Assembly (NCBI GenBank): GCA_022616235.1
Contig: JAKEFC010000095.1
Location: 1-37,920 of the forward strand
Origin: Planctomycetota bacterium
GTDB taxonomy: Bacteria > Planctomycetota > UBA8108 > UBA1146 > JAKEFC01
Length of the DNA: 37,920 nt
Reading direction: 5' to 3'
Below are positions 13,010 through 23,400 of the stretch, in pieces. The notes under the pieces are model-generated. The model had not been told where the DNA came from and ran no database searches. It was given only the letters and a program-made list of their open reading frames with translations. Every line of letters begins with the position of its first letter. The stretch's first letter is position 1. The translations under genes and the position numbers were made by a program.

Positions 13010-15894
13010 TCGAGCACGATGCGCGCGCGCAAGCCGTCGTCCTCGAAGGTGAGCCCGAAATCGGCGCGCTGCACCGCGGCGAACGCCGCGGGCGCGCGTC
13101 CCGCGATGCGCGGCCGCGCGGGGTGTCCGTAAACCGTGGACTCCATCGTCTGAAAGGCTTCGTTCCAACGATACTCGCCGCCACCGGGGCAGACGAGGCG
13201 GCTCTGCCAGATCCTCTCGTGTACGGCCACCGGGTCCTCCGCAGGGTAGAGGCGCTTCCATTCGTTCAGGATCGGGAGCGCGGCGAAGGAGCGCTGCGCG
13301 AGCGTTCGATCGAATTCGATCCAGATCGCACGCTCGAACGGCGCGAGCAGCCGGCGATCGAGATGGAGCGCGAAGCTCTCGCCGAGCCACGAATAGGCCG
13401 CCGCGCTGGTGTTCACGGGCGCCGCGCCGTTGGCCCCCTCTCCCGGGGTCTTCCCGCGATTCGCGGCCGCGCGCCGATCGAGCGCGCGCTTCAGCACATC
13501 TTCCCGCAAGCTCACGATGAGCGCGTCGGCGGTCGGCGCGTACCAAATCGAGAGATCCTTGAGTTCGTCGAGGTCGCGGCGCATCTTCTCGGCGGGGCTG
13601 ATGCGGACGAAGGACTGGCCGCCGTGGTCGAGCGTCTCCCAGATACACATCCCCGGCGCCGCCTGCTCCGCAAACGCGCGCAGTGAGGTCAGAAAGAGCG
13701 TGAGCTTGAGGGTATTCGCCGATGCGAACTCGATCGCGAGGGGTAAGCGCGCGAGGTTCGCTCCGAAGACGTCTTCGGCTTCCTCTTCATCCGCGGCGCC
13801 TTCGAAGAGTCGCAGCCATTCTGGTTCGAAGTCCAGGTACACGGCGATCGTCTTGCCGAGCCAGGCGAGCGGGCTCGCATCGTCCTCGTTTCGGCCGAAG
13901 CGCAGGAAACCGCCCAATTGACGCGCGATCTCCGAGTCGGCACGGATCGATGCGATCATGTGTCCGACCGCTTCCGCATGCGGATCGCCGGCGCCGGGCA
14001 CGATCCCTTCGCTGCCGACGACGCGCGTGAATTCCCGGTAGTCCGTGTTGCCGATGAGTGGCCGCACCGTCGTATCGAGCGCCAACCGGTCGGGGCGTAC
14101 CGTGACGCGGACGGCGATGGGATCGAAGAACTGGCGCCATTCGCGCTGGTAGGTGGCGCGAAAACGCTCGTACGCCGCCGCTTCCTCGCCGGTGACCTTG
14201 TCCACGGCAAGCTCCACGATCGGCGTCAGGAACTCCGGTGTCCCGTAGATCGAGGAGCGTACGCCGCTAGCGGATTCCGTTACCGCGCCGAGCCACGCGG
14301 GCAGAGAGTCCGGCGCCACCGATGCCGCGGCGAGCTTGCCCTCCGCGAGCGCATCGGCGGCAGCGGCCCTCGCAGCGAGCAGGTACGCGGCCGCGCGCGT
14401 GCGACGCGACGCGGCGATGCGCCAGCGCGCGCCGCACCAGCGGCGGATCGTCGCGTCGGAGAGCACGAGCAATGCGCTCTCCTCCGCGGCGGCCAGCGGA
14501 TAGCGATCGCGAAAAAAGGTGTATTCATCGAGGGTCGAGAGCGCGGGCGTCACTCCCTCCGCCACGCGGCCGATGCGCTCGAGCTGCGCGAGCGAATTCG
14601 TGACGACGACGGCGCCCGCCGCGAGCGCGGTGTAGGAAGAGACGCGCCGATCCGGCGTGACGACGCCGGAGTAGCGTAGCCCGGCGATTTCACCGTGTGC
14701 CGGCGTCGCGCCGGCCTGCGATCGCTGCGCCTCCGCGTGTCGCGCCGCGATGTAGGCGTGGAGCGCGGGGAGCTGCTTCGGCTCGAAGAGGAGCGCGAGA
14801 TCTGTGCCGGTGCGGAAGTACGGATCGGAGCCCGTGATCGCGACGCTCGCGATCACGGAGTCCCCTAGCAAGCGCGCGATCGCGCTGGTCGAGAGACAGA
14901 GCTGCTCTTCGTAAGCGTCGCGGACGTGGGCGTCCTCGGCGCGATTCTCCATGGCGAACAAGATCGGCGTCCCGATGCGATCCGCTTCGTCGACCACGGC
15001 GAGGAACTGACCGAAATCCGGGAAGAAGAGCGCGTGCTGGTCCGCGGGAATCGCGGCGGCGAGCCGGTCGAGGCGCGGAGTCTTTCCCGCGATGAGGGGC
15101 GTCCAATCGAAAGCGCGCACGTCGATGCCGGGGAGCCCCGCGACGTCGATCTCGGGCTCCGCGCTCGAAGCGGCGACCAGCTCGCGATCGAGGCGGAGGT
15201 TTTCGCTCACGGCGCGTCCTCCCGAGAGCAGCGCGAAAGTCTCGTCGAGCTGGGACTCTTCGCGCTGTCTCACTGCGAGCAATTCCTGCGGATTCGGCCC
15301 TTGCGCCGCCGGCGCGGGGTCCGCCGCGGCCGCGCGCAGTGCCGCCTCCGCCTTTTCCAGCTTGTAGCGGAACCACGCGGCGCCCGGCGCCTCGTGGCGT
15401 GCCAGGTCTTCGTAGTGCTGGATCTTCGCGCGCAGAAAGCGCTCGCGCGTGCTCGGCTGCAAGGAGGCAGCAGCCGATCCGAACGAGGCGGCGCGACTCG
15501 CATCGATGTAGACCGTTCCGGCGAGGGTCGCGCCGGCAGGAACGCGGAGAAAGAGCCAATTCATTTCCGCGGAGCGCGGCCAGGCACGCTGCCGTTCCCG
15601 TTGCGTTTCCGCCGTGGTAAAGGGCGCGAGCACCGCTTCTCCGCCTCCCGCGAAGGCAAGGCGCGGGAACAGGCGACCAAATCTCCAGTCTCCCTTGCGC
15701 TGGACTGCGCCGGCTTCCGGCTCCGGCATCGGACACGGCGGCAGCTCTGTCACGGCGCATTCGAAGTAGGAATCGTTCTCGCCGCCGCCGGCAGGTGTCT
15801 CTGCGGGCACCGGTGCGGGACCTGCGATCGCCGCGGCCGCCAGGATCAACACTAGGCACGGCAGTCTTTTCGCCTTCGACGCTCGCTCGCTCAT
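13003..15894 (-). CDS. large secreted protein of unknown function
   Basis: 963 residues. The ORF is open to 16020, but the ATG at 15894 follows AGGGGTCGA and begins a standard signal peptide (basic start, hydrophobic core LVLILAAAAIAG, cleavage around VPAET). I do not recognise the family. It has a short Cys-containing region just after the signal, Pro- and Glu-rich linkers, a helical segment around KIQHYEDLARHE, and long stretches of mixed alpha/beta sequence with many Ala, Arg and Asp. No catalytic motif, membrane helix or sorting tag is evident, and the C-terminus is plain. Probably periplasmic. The upstream gene on this strand ends 135 bp away, so co-transcription is possible. Codon use resembles the neighbours. 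Confidence 0.75.
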   Translation of the reverse strand: MSERASKAKRLPCLVLILAAAAIAGPAPVPAETPAGGGENDSYFECAVTELPPCPMPEPEAGAVQRKGDWRFGRLFPRLAFAGGGEAVLAPFTTAETQRERQRAWPRSAEMNWLFLRVPAGATLAGTVYIDASRAASFGSAAASLQPSTRERFLRAKIQHYEDLARHEAPGAAWFRYKLEKAEAALRAAAADPAPAAQGPNPQELLAVRQREESQLDETFALLSGGRAVSENLRLDRELVAASSAEPEIDVAGLPGIDVRAFDWTPLIAGKTPRLDRLAAAIPADQHALFFPDFGQFLAVVDEADRIGTPILFAMENRAEDAHVRDAYEEQLCLSTSAIARLLGDSVIASVAITGSDPYFRTGTDLALLFEPKQLPALHAYIAARHAEAQRSQAGATPAHGEIAGLRYSGVVTPDRRVSSYTALAAGAVVVTNSLAQLERIGRVAEGVTPALSTLDEYTFFRDRYPLAAAEESALLVLSDATIRRWCGARWRIAASRRTRAAAYLLAARAAAADALAEGKLAAASVAPDSLPAWLGAVTESASGVRSSIYGTPEFLTPIVELAVDKVTGEEAAAYERFRATYQREWRQFFDPIAVRVTVRPDRLALDTTVRPLIGNTDYREFTRVVGSEGIVPGAGDPHAEAVGHMIASIRADSEIARQLGGFLRFGRNEDDASPLAWLGKTIAVYLDFEPEWLRLFEGAADEEEAEDVFGANLARLPLAIEFASANTLKLTLFLTSLRAFAEQAAPGMCIWETLDHGGQSFVRISPAEKMRRDLDELKDLSIWYAPTADALIVSLREDVLKRALDRRAAANRGKTPGEGANGAAPVNTSAAAYSWLGESFALHLDRRLLAPFERAIWIEFDRTLAQRSFAALPILNEWKRLYPAEDPVAVHERIWQSRLVCPGGGEYRWNEAFQTMESTVYGHPARPRIAGRAPAAFAAVQRADFGLTFEDDGLRARIVLER

Positions 15895-16029
15895 TCGACC
15901 CCTATCGCGTCCAGTTGGAACGATCCAAATCGAGAAGAGTGACTCTGCCACAAGCGGCGTAACACAGCCCGGCGCAGATTCCAATGCCCAGGCTCCGCCG
16001 CCGCGGGCCGGGTCGCTCATCCAGGAATA

Positions 16030-17814
16030 TCATGCGCGCCGAGCTGCCTTGGAGCTTGCGAGCAATTCGGCAAGGATCGCGGCCATCCGCCCGTTCGTTG
16101 CTTCGTCCTTGACGGCGACGCGGATGAAGCGCGGCCCGAGGCTCGCGCCCATCCGGGCGGCGTCGCGGAAGAAGAGTCCGCGTTCCCGCGCGCCCTGCAC
16201 CATCCAGTCGGCGGTGGGTCCGTCCCCGGGGAGCCGGCAGAGGAGAAAATTCGCGATCCCCGGAAAGACTTCCAGGCCGATGCCGCGCAGTCGGACCTCG
16301 AGCCCCGCGCGGAGCCTCGCGGTCGCGCGGTGCTGCGCGGCGTAGTACGCGGGATCTTCGAGCGCGCGCACGGCGGCGACCTGCGATGGGAGCCCGACGA
16401 CCCACGGCGGCGTGATCGCGCGGAGCCCCTCGAGGAGATGCGCCCCCGCGCAGAGATACGCGACGCGCGCCCCGCTCAATGCGTAGACCTTCGACATCGA
16501 CTTGCAAACGACAACGTTGTCGGAGCGCGCGGCGAACCGCTCGAGGGACTGGTCGACCCCCGCGTATTCGACGTACGTTTCATCCACCCAAATGCGCGTG
16601 CGCGCAGGCGCCGCGCGAAGAACCGCCTCGAGTCGTTCGCGCGGCACGTGCCGTCCGGTCGGGCTGTTGGGATTCACGAGCACGCACAGGTCGTAGCCGG
16701 CGGCGAGCGCGCGCTCGAGGCGCGCGACGTCGACGGCGAAGTGTTCCTCCGGGGCGAGCGGAAAGCGGTCGACGGCGCAGCCGATGACGCGTTCGAGCAC
16801 GTGCGCGTACTCGCCGTAGGTCGGATCGAGAATCAGCGCGCGCGATCGCGGGCCGAGCCAGGAGCGGAGCGCGCGAAAGATCAAGTCCGAAGAGCCGGCG
16901 CCTGCCAAGAGAGCGCCGGCGGGAACGCCCCGCGCCTCCGCGATCGCTTCCAGAAGCCCCTTGCAGTCGGTCGGCGGCGAGGTCCTGAGCAGCCACGGCA
17001 GCTCATCGGCCAAGGCGGAGATGACGCCGGGCGCCGGCGGAAACCACGCGTCGAGCACGTCGGCATTGATAATGTCGTCGCGGCGGCGGAGATCGTCGAA
17101 TCGTTCCCCGATCGCCTCGAAGAACGCACCGCCGTGGAAGCAGGCCGCCGGTTTCCGAAACGAGAGCGGCAGCTCCCAATCCGTGCGCGCCTCGAGTCGA
17201 GCGAGCAATTCCGGCCGCGCGTCGGACGCTTCGCGCAGCGCGCCCACTTCCGCGTGCATGAGTCGATAGTTCACTAGGCCGGATTGCACGGAGAGCGGCG
17301 CCGCGCGCCACCCCGTGCGCAGGTAGAGATCGAGTACTTCGCGGCGCCCCATGCCGACGACCGTCCTTCCGCCGTGCGCCTCGACCCAGCGCAGCGCCGC
17401 GTACATGAGGAGGGCGGCGAGGTCGGTGCCACGATGCGGCGCCGCGACGCTGAGGAGACGAACTTCGAAGGTCGCTTCATCGATTGCGAACGGGATCGCG
17501 GCGCGCGGAAAGTACTTGTCGATGGAGAAGGAGGCTGCCGCCGGCGGAGTGATGGAAACGAAGCCGGCGAGGTCGACCCCCACCTTTGCGACGAGATAGT
17601 GATTCGAAGCGTCGAGAGCATCGGCGAGGCGTCCGCTGCCATTCACCGGATGCTGGCCAAGCTCGCCGGCATAGATCGAGTGGCGCAGCTCGGCGATGCG
17701 CTCCCGCTCGGCGGCGCTCGCGATCGCCAGAGTTACGCGCCGCCGCCGATCGCCTCCGCCATGAGAGGCGTTCGCCTCGCATCGCGCCGCATTCGCCGCT
17801 GCGATCCCACCCAT
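16030..17814 (-). CDS. GNAT acyltransferase fused to PLP aminotransferase
   Basis: 594 residues from the ATG at 17814 (AGAAG nearby); the ORF is open to 18057, so the start is not certain. Residues about 28-190 are an acyltransferase domain of the GNAT/FeeM-like type: AELRHSIYAGELGQH, GFVSITPP and the EVRLLSVAAPHRGTDLAALLMYAA segment. Residues about 230-590 are a fold-type I PLP enzyme close to histidinol-phosphate aminotransferase or threonine-phosphate decarboxylase: GAGSSDLIFRAL, VNPNSPTG, VDETYVEY with Asp411, and Lys442 in CKSMSKVYALSG, the Schiff-base lysine. One polypeptide could thus modify an amino group by acylation and transamination or decarboxylation. The substrate is unknown. 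The downstream gene is the secreted protein at 13003-15894. Confidence 0.85.
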   Translation of the reverse strand: MGGIAAANAARCEANASHGGGDRRRRVTLAIASAAERERIAELRHSIYAGELGQHPVNGSGRLADALDASNHYLVAKVGVDLAGFVSITPPAAASFSIDKYFPRAAIPFAIDEATFEVRLLSVAAPHRGTDLAALLMYAALRWVEAHGGRTVVGMGRREVLDLYLRTGWRAAPLSVQSGLVNYRLMHAEVGALREASDARPELLARLEARTDWELPLSFRKPAACFHGGAFFEAIGERFDDLRRRDDIINADVLDAWFPPAPGVISALADELPWLLRTSPPTDCKGLLEAIAEARGVPAGALLAGAGSSDLIFRALRSWLGPRSRALILDPTYGEYAHVLERVIGCAVDRFPLAPEEHFAVDVARLERALAAGYDLCVLVNPNSPTGRHVPRERLEAVLRAAPARTRIWVDETYVEYAGVDQSLERFAARSDNVVVCKSMSKVYALSGARVAYLCAGAHLLEGLRAITPPWVVGLPSQVAAVRALEDPAYYAAQHRATARLRAGLEVRLRGIGLEVFPGIANFLLCRLPGDGPTADWMVQGARERGLFFRDAARMGASLGPRFIRVAVKDEATNGRMAAILAELLASSKAARRA

Positions 17815-18125
17815 TGGACTTCTTTCACGTTTGGGGCACGCGAACCGCGCTTGGAATCCGCCCGGACTGCCGCGGCCGCGTGGCCCGTTCATACCGCGAA
17901 AGCCAATCCCGTGCCGAACGCGAAATGGGCGGGCGCCGGCAAGAAAACCTCGCCGCCAGCGGCTCGCGCGGTCTGCGCTTCCGAACCCCTGCCATCCCGC
18001 GCACGGACACTGGCACCCGATGCACGCCCGTGCGCCGCGCCAGCCGAGGCACGACATGCGGGCGCGAAAGCGAAGATGATGGACCCGATACCGGCGCCCA
18101 AGCCCGGATCGCTTATCCTCTCCGC
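17815..18125. other. divergent intergenic region without recognised sites
   Basis: Three hundred and eleven bases between the start of the GNAT/aminotransferase gene and the lipoate-ligase-family gene on the other strand. It stays GC-rich and is covered only by overlapping shadow ORFs. If the minus-strand gene starts further upstream, part of it is coding. I see no clear promoter or dyad. Confidence 0.5.
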
Positions 18126-18848
18126 ATGGCGGTGGAAGTACTGACTTGTGCGGACGAGTTCGAGGCGCCGGAGGAGAACCTCGCGGCGGATGAGGCGCTA
18201 TTGATCGCGGTGGGGCAGGGGGCGACGGGCGGCATTCCGGTGCTCAGGCTCTGGGAGAGCGCACGCCTCTTCATCGTGCTCGGCGCGAGCGGGCACGCCG
18301 CGGACGACGTGGATGGCGCCGCGTGCCGCGCGGACCGCGTGCCGATCCTCCGGCGCGTGTCGGGCGGCGGCACCGTCTTGCAGGGTCCGGGGTGTCTCAA
18401 TTTCGCGCTCATCTTCCCGCTCGACGGCAACGCGGCGCTCCGCGGGATTCACGAGAGCTATCGATTCTTCCTCGGACCCGTCGTGAAGGCGCTCGCGCTT
18501 CCCGGAATCGAGCCGCGCGGCTCGTCGGATCTCGCGCTGGGGATGCGAAAATTCTCCGGCAGCGCGCAGAAGCGTACGACTCGCGCCGTGCTCCACCACG
18601 GTACGATCCTCTACGATTTCGATCTCGCTTTGATCGCGCGCTATTTGCGCGAGCCGCCGCGGCAGCCGGACTACCGGTCGCGACGGTCGCACTTGGACTT
18701 CCTCTGCAACGTCCCGCTCGGTTGCGCGGAGCTGCGCGGGCGCCTGCGTGCCGCGTGGGCTGAAGCCGGCCGCGCCCCCGCGCTCCCGCCGCTCGGCCCG
18801 CTCATCGCGGCGAGGTACGCGAACCGCGCGTGGAACGACCGGTTCTAG
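18126..18848 (+). CDS. lipoate-protein ligase A family protein
   Basis: Member of the BPL/LplA/LipB fold, which attaches lipoyl or octanoyl groups to the lysine of lipoyl domains. 240 residues, the size of the catalytic domain alone; the accessory C-terminal domain of the long E. coli LplA is absent, so it could be a lipoyl ligase working with a partner or an octanoyl/lipoyl transferase. Family motifs are clear: RRVSGGGTVLQGPG in the first half and the MRKFSGSAQ...HHGTILYDFD block with the conserved Lys. The ATG at 18126 is the first codon of the homologous region; there is no good binding site before it, and the open frame upstream (to 17586) shows no protein character. No lipoyl-domain gene is nearby. 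Confidence 0.88.
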   Translation: MAVEVLTCADEFEAPEENLAADEALLIAVGQGATGGIPVLRLWESARLFIVLGASGHAADDVDGAACRADRVPILRRVSGGGTVLQGPGCLNFALIFPLDGNAALRGIHESYRFFLGPVVKALALPGIEPRGSSDLALGMRKFSGSAQKRTTRAVLHHGTILYDFDLALIARYLREPPRQPDYRSRRSHLDFLCNVPLGCAELRGRLRAAWAEAGRAPALPPLGPLIAARYANRAWNDRF

Positions 18849-19017
18849 ACCCGATTTCTGCGTGTCGCGTGGGACATCGCAGGGCTTATCTCCGCGCGAA
18901 GGACCACTTGCGGAGCCGATTGCGTAGGAGCACGATGCCCCGTTGCGTAGATTTCGAAGGCGGCGACCGGGCTTTGCGAAAACCCCCTTACTACGGGAAG
19001 CACGAAAGGAACACGCC

Positions 19018-19545
19018 GTGAAGTGGACGACTTTGCTCGAGGAGCGCGCGGAGACGACCTTTCGCGCGGCGAACGGGTTGATTCAGAGAGTCGAGGATTC
19101 GAAGCTCACTTGGAAGCCCCCGACCGGCAGCAATTGGCTCACGATGGGACAGCTCTTGCGCCACATGGGCTGCGCGTGCGGCGCGTGCTGCCGCGGCTTC
19201 GTCACCGGCGAGTGGCAAGATCTCAGCCTCGATCCGAAGTGGAATCACGATGAAGCCAAGACGATGCCTCCCGCGGAGGCTTACATCGCCGTGAAGTCGC
19301 GCTCAGAAGCGCTGGCGTTGCTCGAGGAAGACCGCAAGCTGACCCTGGCCATGATCGACAAGGCGGGCGAAACCGTGCTCGAGACCAAGCGCTTCGTGGC
19401 GCCTTGGGGTGGGGCGGAGTTGAATCTCGGCACTCACTTCCTTACGTCGATCCAGCACCTCGACATCCACAAGTCGCAACTCTTCTACTACTTGAAGCTC
19501 CAAGGAAAGAGCGTGAATACCCTCGACCTCTGGGGGATGAGTTGA
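19018..19545 (+). CDS. DinB-like four-helix protein with Cys cluster
   Basis: 175 residues; GTG at 19018 with AAAGGA upstream, chosen over the 18943 ORF start. It fits the DinB/YfiT-like metalloprotein superfamily: an N-terminal helix, the WKP..S...MGQLLRHMG segment with a first His ligand, and the late SIQHLDIHKSQLFYYLKL helix giving the HxxxH pair. Members are often metal-dependent thiol transferases or hydrolases, with many of unknown role. Directly after the first His is GCACGACC, four cysteines in eight residues, which is unusual. No signal peptide. It is 170 bp after the lipoate-family gene and converges with the DUF1579-like gene at 24 bp. Function not assigned. Confidence 0.8.
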   Translation: MKWTTLLEERAETTFRAANGLIQRVEDSKLTWKPPTGSNWLTMGQLLRHMGCACGACCRGFVTGEWQDLSLDPKWNHDEAKTMPPAEAYIAVKSRSEALALLEEDRKLTLAMIDKAGETVLETKRFVAPWGGAELNLGTHFLTSIQHLDIHKSQLFYYLKLQGKSVNTLDLWGMS

Positions 19546-19569
19546 TCGGCGCGGCGGCACGGCGCGCCT

Positions 19570-20130
19570 TCACGGCTTCTTCCTCCGGTAATGGTTCGTC
19601 ACGAAGTTCAGCCACTTGCCATCCGGCATGAGCATCTCCGAGCGCGACACGCGATAGTCCGCGTTCTTGATCACTAATATCTCTCGGTACTTCGCGGTCG
19701 TTCCCGGCGCAGCGAGGTTCGGTCCCTCCGTTTCCAGCGTGAGCACCTTTCCACTGGGGTCGAGCGTCCCCTCGTAGCTCCAAAGTTCGCTCATCTCCGA
19801 CGCGATGAAGGTCCCGACGTGCTTCTTCTTCTCGAGGCTGTAGCCGAGCGTGAACATCGTCGTCATCGGATCGCCGGTGGGGCCTTTGCACGAGCTTTCC
19901 GCGATCACCCACATGCTACCGAGGGCCCGTACGCTCTCGACGCCTTCGGATTTTACCGGCGGCTGGCTCGGGTCGACGATCGCCTCCGTCTCGTACGTCC
20001 ATACGCCCACCAGTTGCCTTAGCCACGAGTGAGCCTGCGGCGGGTCGCCGCTCTTCGGCGCGTCCTCGGCCGCAAGCGTTGCGACTCCGAGGATCGAGAT
20101 GGCTGCGAGTGCAAGCAACCTCCCGTACAT
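19570..20130 (-). CDS. secreted DUF1579-like protein
   Basis: 186 residues. The ATG at 20130 follows AAGGAGGATCCA, a near-perfect ribosome binding site, so the longer ORF to 20448 is not used. A signal peptide (LLALAAISILGVATLAAED) is followed by a single beta-rich domain: LRQLVGVWTYE, GSMWVIAESS, FTLGYSLEKKKHVGTFI, LDPSGKVLTL and the C-terminal YRVSRSEMLMPDGKWL. This order matches DUF1579, a lipocalin-like family of unknown function. It is probably periplasmic. A 16-bp palindrome lies 38 bp upstream. The divergent gene is the giant P-domain protein. Confidence 0.85.
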   Translation of the reverse strand: MYGRLLALAAISILGVATLAAEDAPKSGDPPQAHSWLRQLVGVWTYETEAIVDPSQPPVKSEGVESVRALGSMWVIAESSCKGPTGDPMTTMFTLGYSLEKKKHVGTFIASEMSELWSYEGTLDPSGKVLTLETEGPNLAAPGTTAKYREILVIKNADYRVSRSEMLMPDGKWLNFVTNHYRRKKP

Positions 20131-20431
20131 TGGATCCTCCTTCGATTCGTTGCCGCAGCGCTGCGAGTCACGCCGGCCGGCGTGAACTCGTCTCCGCGAG
20201 CGGTTCCGCCAAGATCTGGAACGTCTTTCTCCAGCCGCCGGCAGTCTCGAAGAGTAACCGCTTCGGCCAAGGGAATTCAGTGGTTCGCATTGGATTGGCC
20301 CGATAGTATCTTGGGAACTTCGGGCATGTAGGCGAATCCAGTCCCTCGCGATGCGGAGCTTGTCGGCTCGGGCACGGCACGAATGAGCTGATGCGCGGGT
20401 CAGGGCTTCGGCGCAGAGTAGAGGAGGGCCG
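20131..20431. other. divergent intergenic region
   Basis: About 300 bases between the DUF1579-like gene and the P-domain gene. It contains one strong palindrome (20169-20184), described separately. No confident -35/-10 or -24/-12 element was found for either direction. Confidence 0.5.
20169..20184. promoter_or_regulatory. 16-bp perfect palindrome CACGCCGGCCGGCGTG
   Basis: A perfect 16-bp palindrome, extended outward as GAGT...AACTC with a one-base bulge. It lies 38 bp before the DUF1579-like start, inside the divergent promoter region. It may be an operator, or a hairpin in the leader of the minus-strand gene. Confidence 0.45.
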
Positions 20432-23400
20432 GTGTCCCGAGGCCGCATATCTCTCGGCTCGTTGGCGAGTATCTTCGCAGTTTTCCTCCCCGCCCACGCG
20501 GCCTTCAGTCAAGACCCCGACGTCGCCTTCTGCGACGCGCCGGCGCTCGGCATTTCCGGCGCAGGGCCATCCGTAACGACGCAACTCGAAGTCTCCGATC
20601 TCATTGCCCCGGCTGCGGTCGAAGTCTTTCTCGATATCTCCGCGGCGTGGACCAGCTACATCGCGATCGCGAGCGTCGAGTCCCCCGGCGGTACTGTGGT
20701 CACGCTTCACGACGGAAGTGGGGGATTCGGGAGTGATTTCTCCGTAACTTACTTGGACGAAGGTGAGCCGAATGACGGCCCATTTCCCTTCGGAAGCGGA
20801 GTCACATCGTTCTACGATTGCAACGGGTGCTTCGTGCAGCCGGCGGATCCGGCCGGTCTCGAGCAATTCGCCGAAGAGCCAGCCGCCGGCACCTGGACGC
20901 TGGCGATCGATTCGACGAGTTTCGTCACTCTGAACGAGTGGTGCGTCGGGCTCTACGCGACCGCTCCGCCGCCGAAGGTCGGAGATCTCGTCTGCGCCGC
21001 CTCCGGCGCCGGCGCCATCGACCTTACGTGGACCAATCGCGCGAGCTACGACTCGATCGACGTCTTCGCGAACGGGGAACTCGAAGCGACTCTCGCGGGT
21101 CCCTTCGACGAGGGCACGATCGGTTCTTACCTCTCGCCGCCAATGCCGATTCCGCAAATGGCGGAGATCTCCGTCGTGGCGTACTCCGCGATTGGCGGAG
21201 CCAGCTTGCCAAACCGCTGCGAGATTGGGCTACACGCGTCCCCCGCCGCATCGCAGGAGATCTTGCCGCTTGCGTTGATCTCTTCCGAGCTGCCTACGTA
21301 CTACGCGATCTTTCTCTTTCCAGACAGCCTGATGCTCGAGGACCTGCAGGTTGATGTCGCCGTCGACTCCAATCAGCTCGGCAACCTCGATGTAAAGATC
21401 GGTTCGCCATCCGGCACCGAAGTTACACTGCACGATCGCCCGGACGATAACAGCGCCAAACTCGACGTGCGCTACTGGGACATCGCGCCTCCATATTGGC
21501 CTCCTTACGATTGCGCGTGTTTCATGCGACCATCAGGGCCTGGCGCGCTGCGCGACTTCGTGGACGAAGACATCGCCGGGATCTGGGTAGTCTCCGTCGA
21601 ATCGGTCAGCAGTATGATCGGTATCGTGGAGCGAGTGGCGATCCGCGGCTACGACCTTGGCCCGGCTTTCGCGGTCGGCGACTTGACGTGCGCTCAGGGC
21701 ACAGGATTCGATACCGCGGCGGTCTCATGGACGAATCGCGCGGACTACGACGAGATCGCCGTCGTCGTCGATGGAATACTCGTCGCGATGCTCGCCGGCC
21801 CATTCGCGACCGGAGAGTCCATCGAATTCGAATCGCCGCCGCAGGCCCTGCCATCTTCCTTAGAGCTGTGCGTTCAGGGTTTCGTGGGCGGCGCCGGCGG
21901 CCCCGCGACCTGCTGCAATCTCGACTTGTTCATTCCTCCCATCGCGAGCGTCGCCTGTTTTGCCCAGGACGGGAGCGGCACCATCGCCGTCTCGTGGCTC
22001 GACACGGTGGGCTACGACTCCGTGAATCTCTACGTCGATGGCGTGCTCGAAGCGAACATCGACGGCGGCGAGGAGAGCTACACGACCGGCGCCTACGCCG
22101 TCCCCGGCACGATGGAAGTCTGCATGGAGGGGATCGTCGCCGAGTTCGAGCCCACCGTCACCGAGTGCTGTACCGCGATGCTGCTCGAGAGCGCGACCGC
22201 CGCGGAGTGCGTTGCGTCCGCGCTCGACGTTCCTGGCGCGGCCCCCGCAACGGAGTCGTCGATCGAGTTGTTCGACATCGTCTACCTCGACGAAGTCGAG
22301 GTGATCGTCGACATCGACACGGCGAACATTCGGCCATGGAACATCGCCGTGACATCGCCCGCGGGCACGGAGATCAAGCTATACAAACCTCGGCCGGGAT
22401 CGGCGCCCGACATGGCGCTCACCTTCGATGACGCGGGCGGCGTTCCCCACGGCTCCCTGCCGTTCGATTGCGCATGTGCCATGGAGACCGCCGGCCCCGG
22501 ATCGCTCGAAGACTTCGCAGGCGAGCTTTCGAACGGCGAATGGACACTGACCCTTTCTTCGAACATAGGCGGCGTTCTCGATGGGTGGTGCATCCGCGTA
22601 TTCGGGTGCCCGCTCGCCCCTCCGGCCGAGGTCGCTTGCGCCCTGGCCGGCGAGTCCGTCACGGTAACGTGGAGCAACGTCGAGGCCTACGACAACATCG
22701 ACGTACTGGAATGGGGTTGCGTCGCGGCCACCATCGCGGGCACAGACACCAGCTACTCTTTCGCCGCGTTGCCCGGCGGGCGGCATCGATACTCGTTGCG
22801 CGCGCATCGGCTCGATCTCGGCTGTGGTTCGCAATCGGGATCGTGCGACGCCCTGGTCGGGCCATTCGAAGCCTGCCGCGAAGACATCGATCTCATAGAC
22901 GGCTCTCCGGGCGCAACCTACGTCTTAGAGTTTCCGGAGCTGATCATCGCGAACGAAGTCGAGGTCGTGCTCCAAATGGACGGAGTGGACGCATCGAACT
23001 GGGATTTCCTGATCTCGTCCCCCGCCGGCACGCAAGTGCAACTTCACCACAACCAAGGCGGCACGGCAGATTTCGACGTGACCTGGAGCGACCTGGGAAC
23101 GCCGGTGCTTCCCAGCCCTGGCTTCTACGCGTGCGATGGCTGTCTCGTGCGGCCGTTCGGGCCGGGGGAACTTGCGGACTTCGTCGGAGAAAATGGCGGC
23201 GGTGCTTGGACGTTGACCACCGGAGACTTCAGTCCCCAGGCGGTCCTCGACCTCTGGTGCGTGAGAGTGTTTCAAGGATGCATCGTAGTACCGCCCGATT
23301 CCGTCGCTTGCAGCGCGGTGGGAGATGACATCGAGCTGACTTGGGTGAATCCCGACACCTACGACGCGATCGAAGTCATGAGGAACGGCCAACCGATAGC

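Noticed and set aside
11552-13648. Long minus-strand ORF of 698 codons opposite the sugar transferase
   Set aside because: It lies over genes with clear family motifs, is Arg-rich in the manner of shadow frames in GC-rich DNA, and has no recognisable domain.
18011-18023. TGGCAC followed by TGC upstream of the lipoate-ligase-family gene
   Set aside because: Only eight bases separate GG and GC, and TTGC is not formed, so it is not a -24/-12 promoter.
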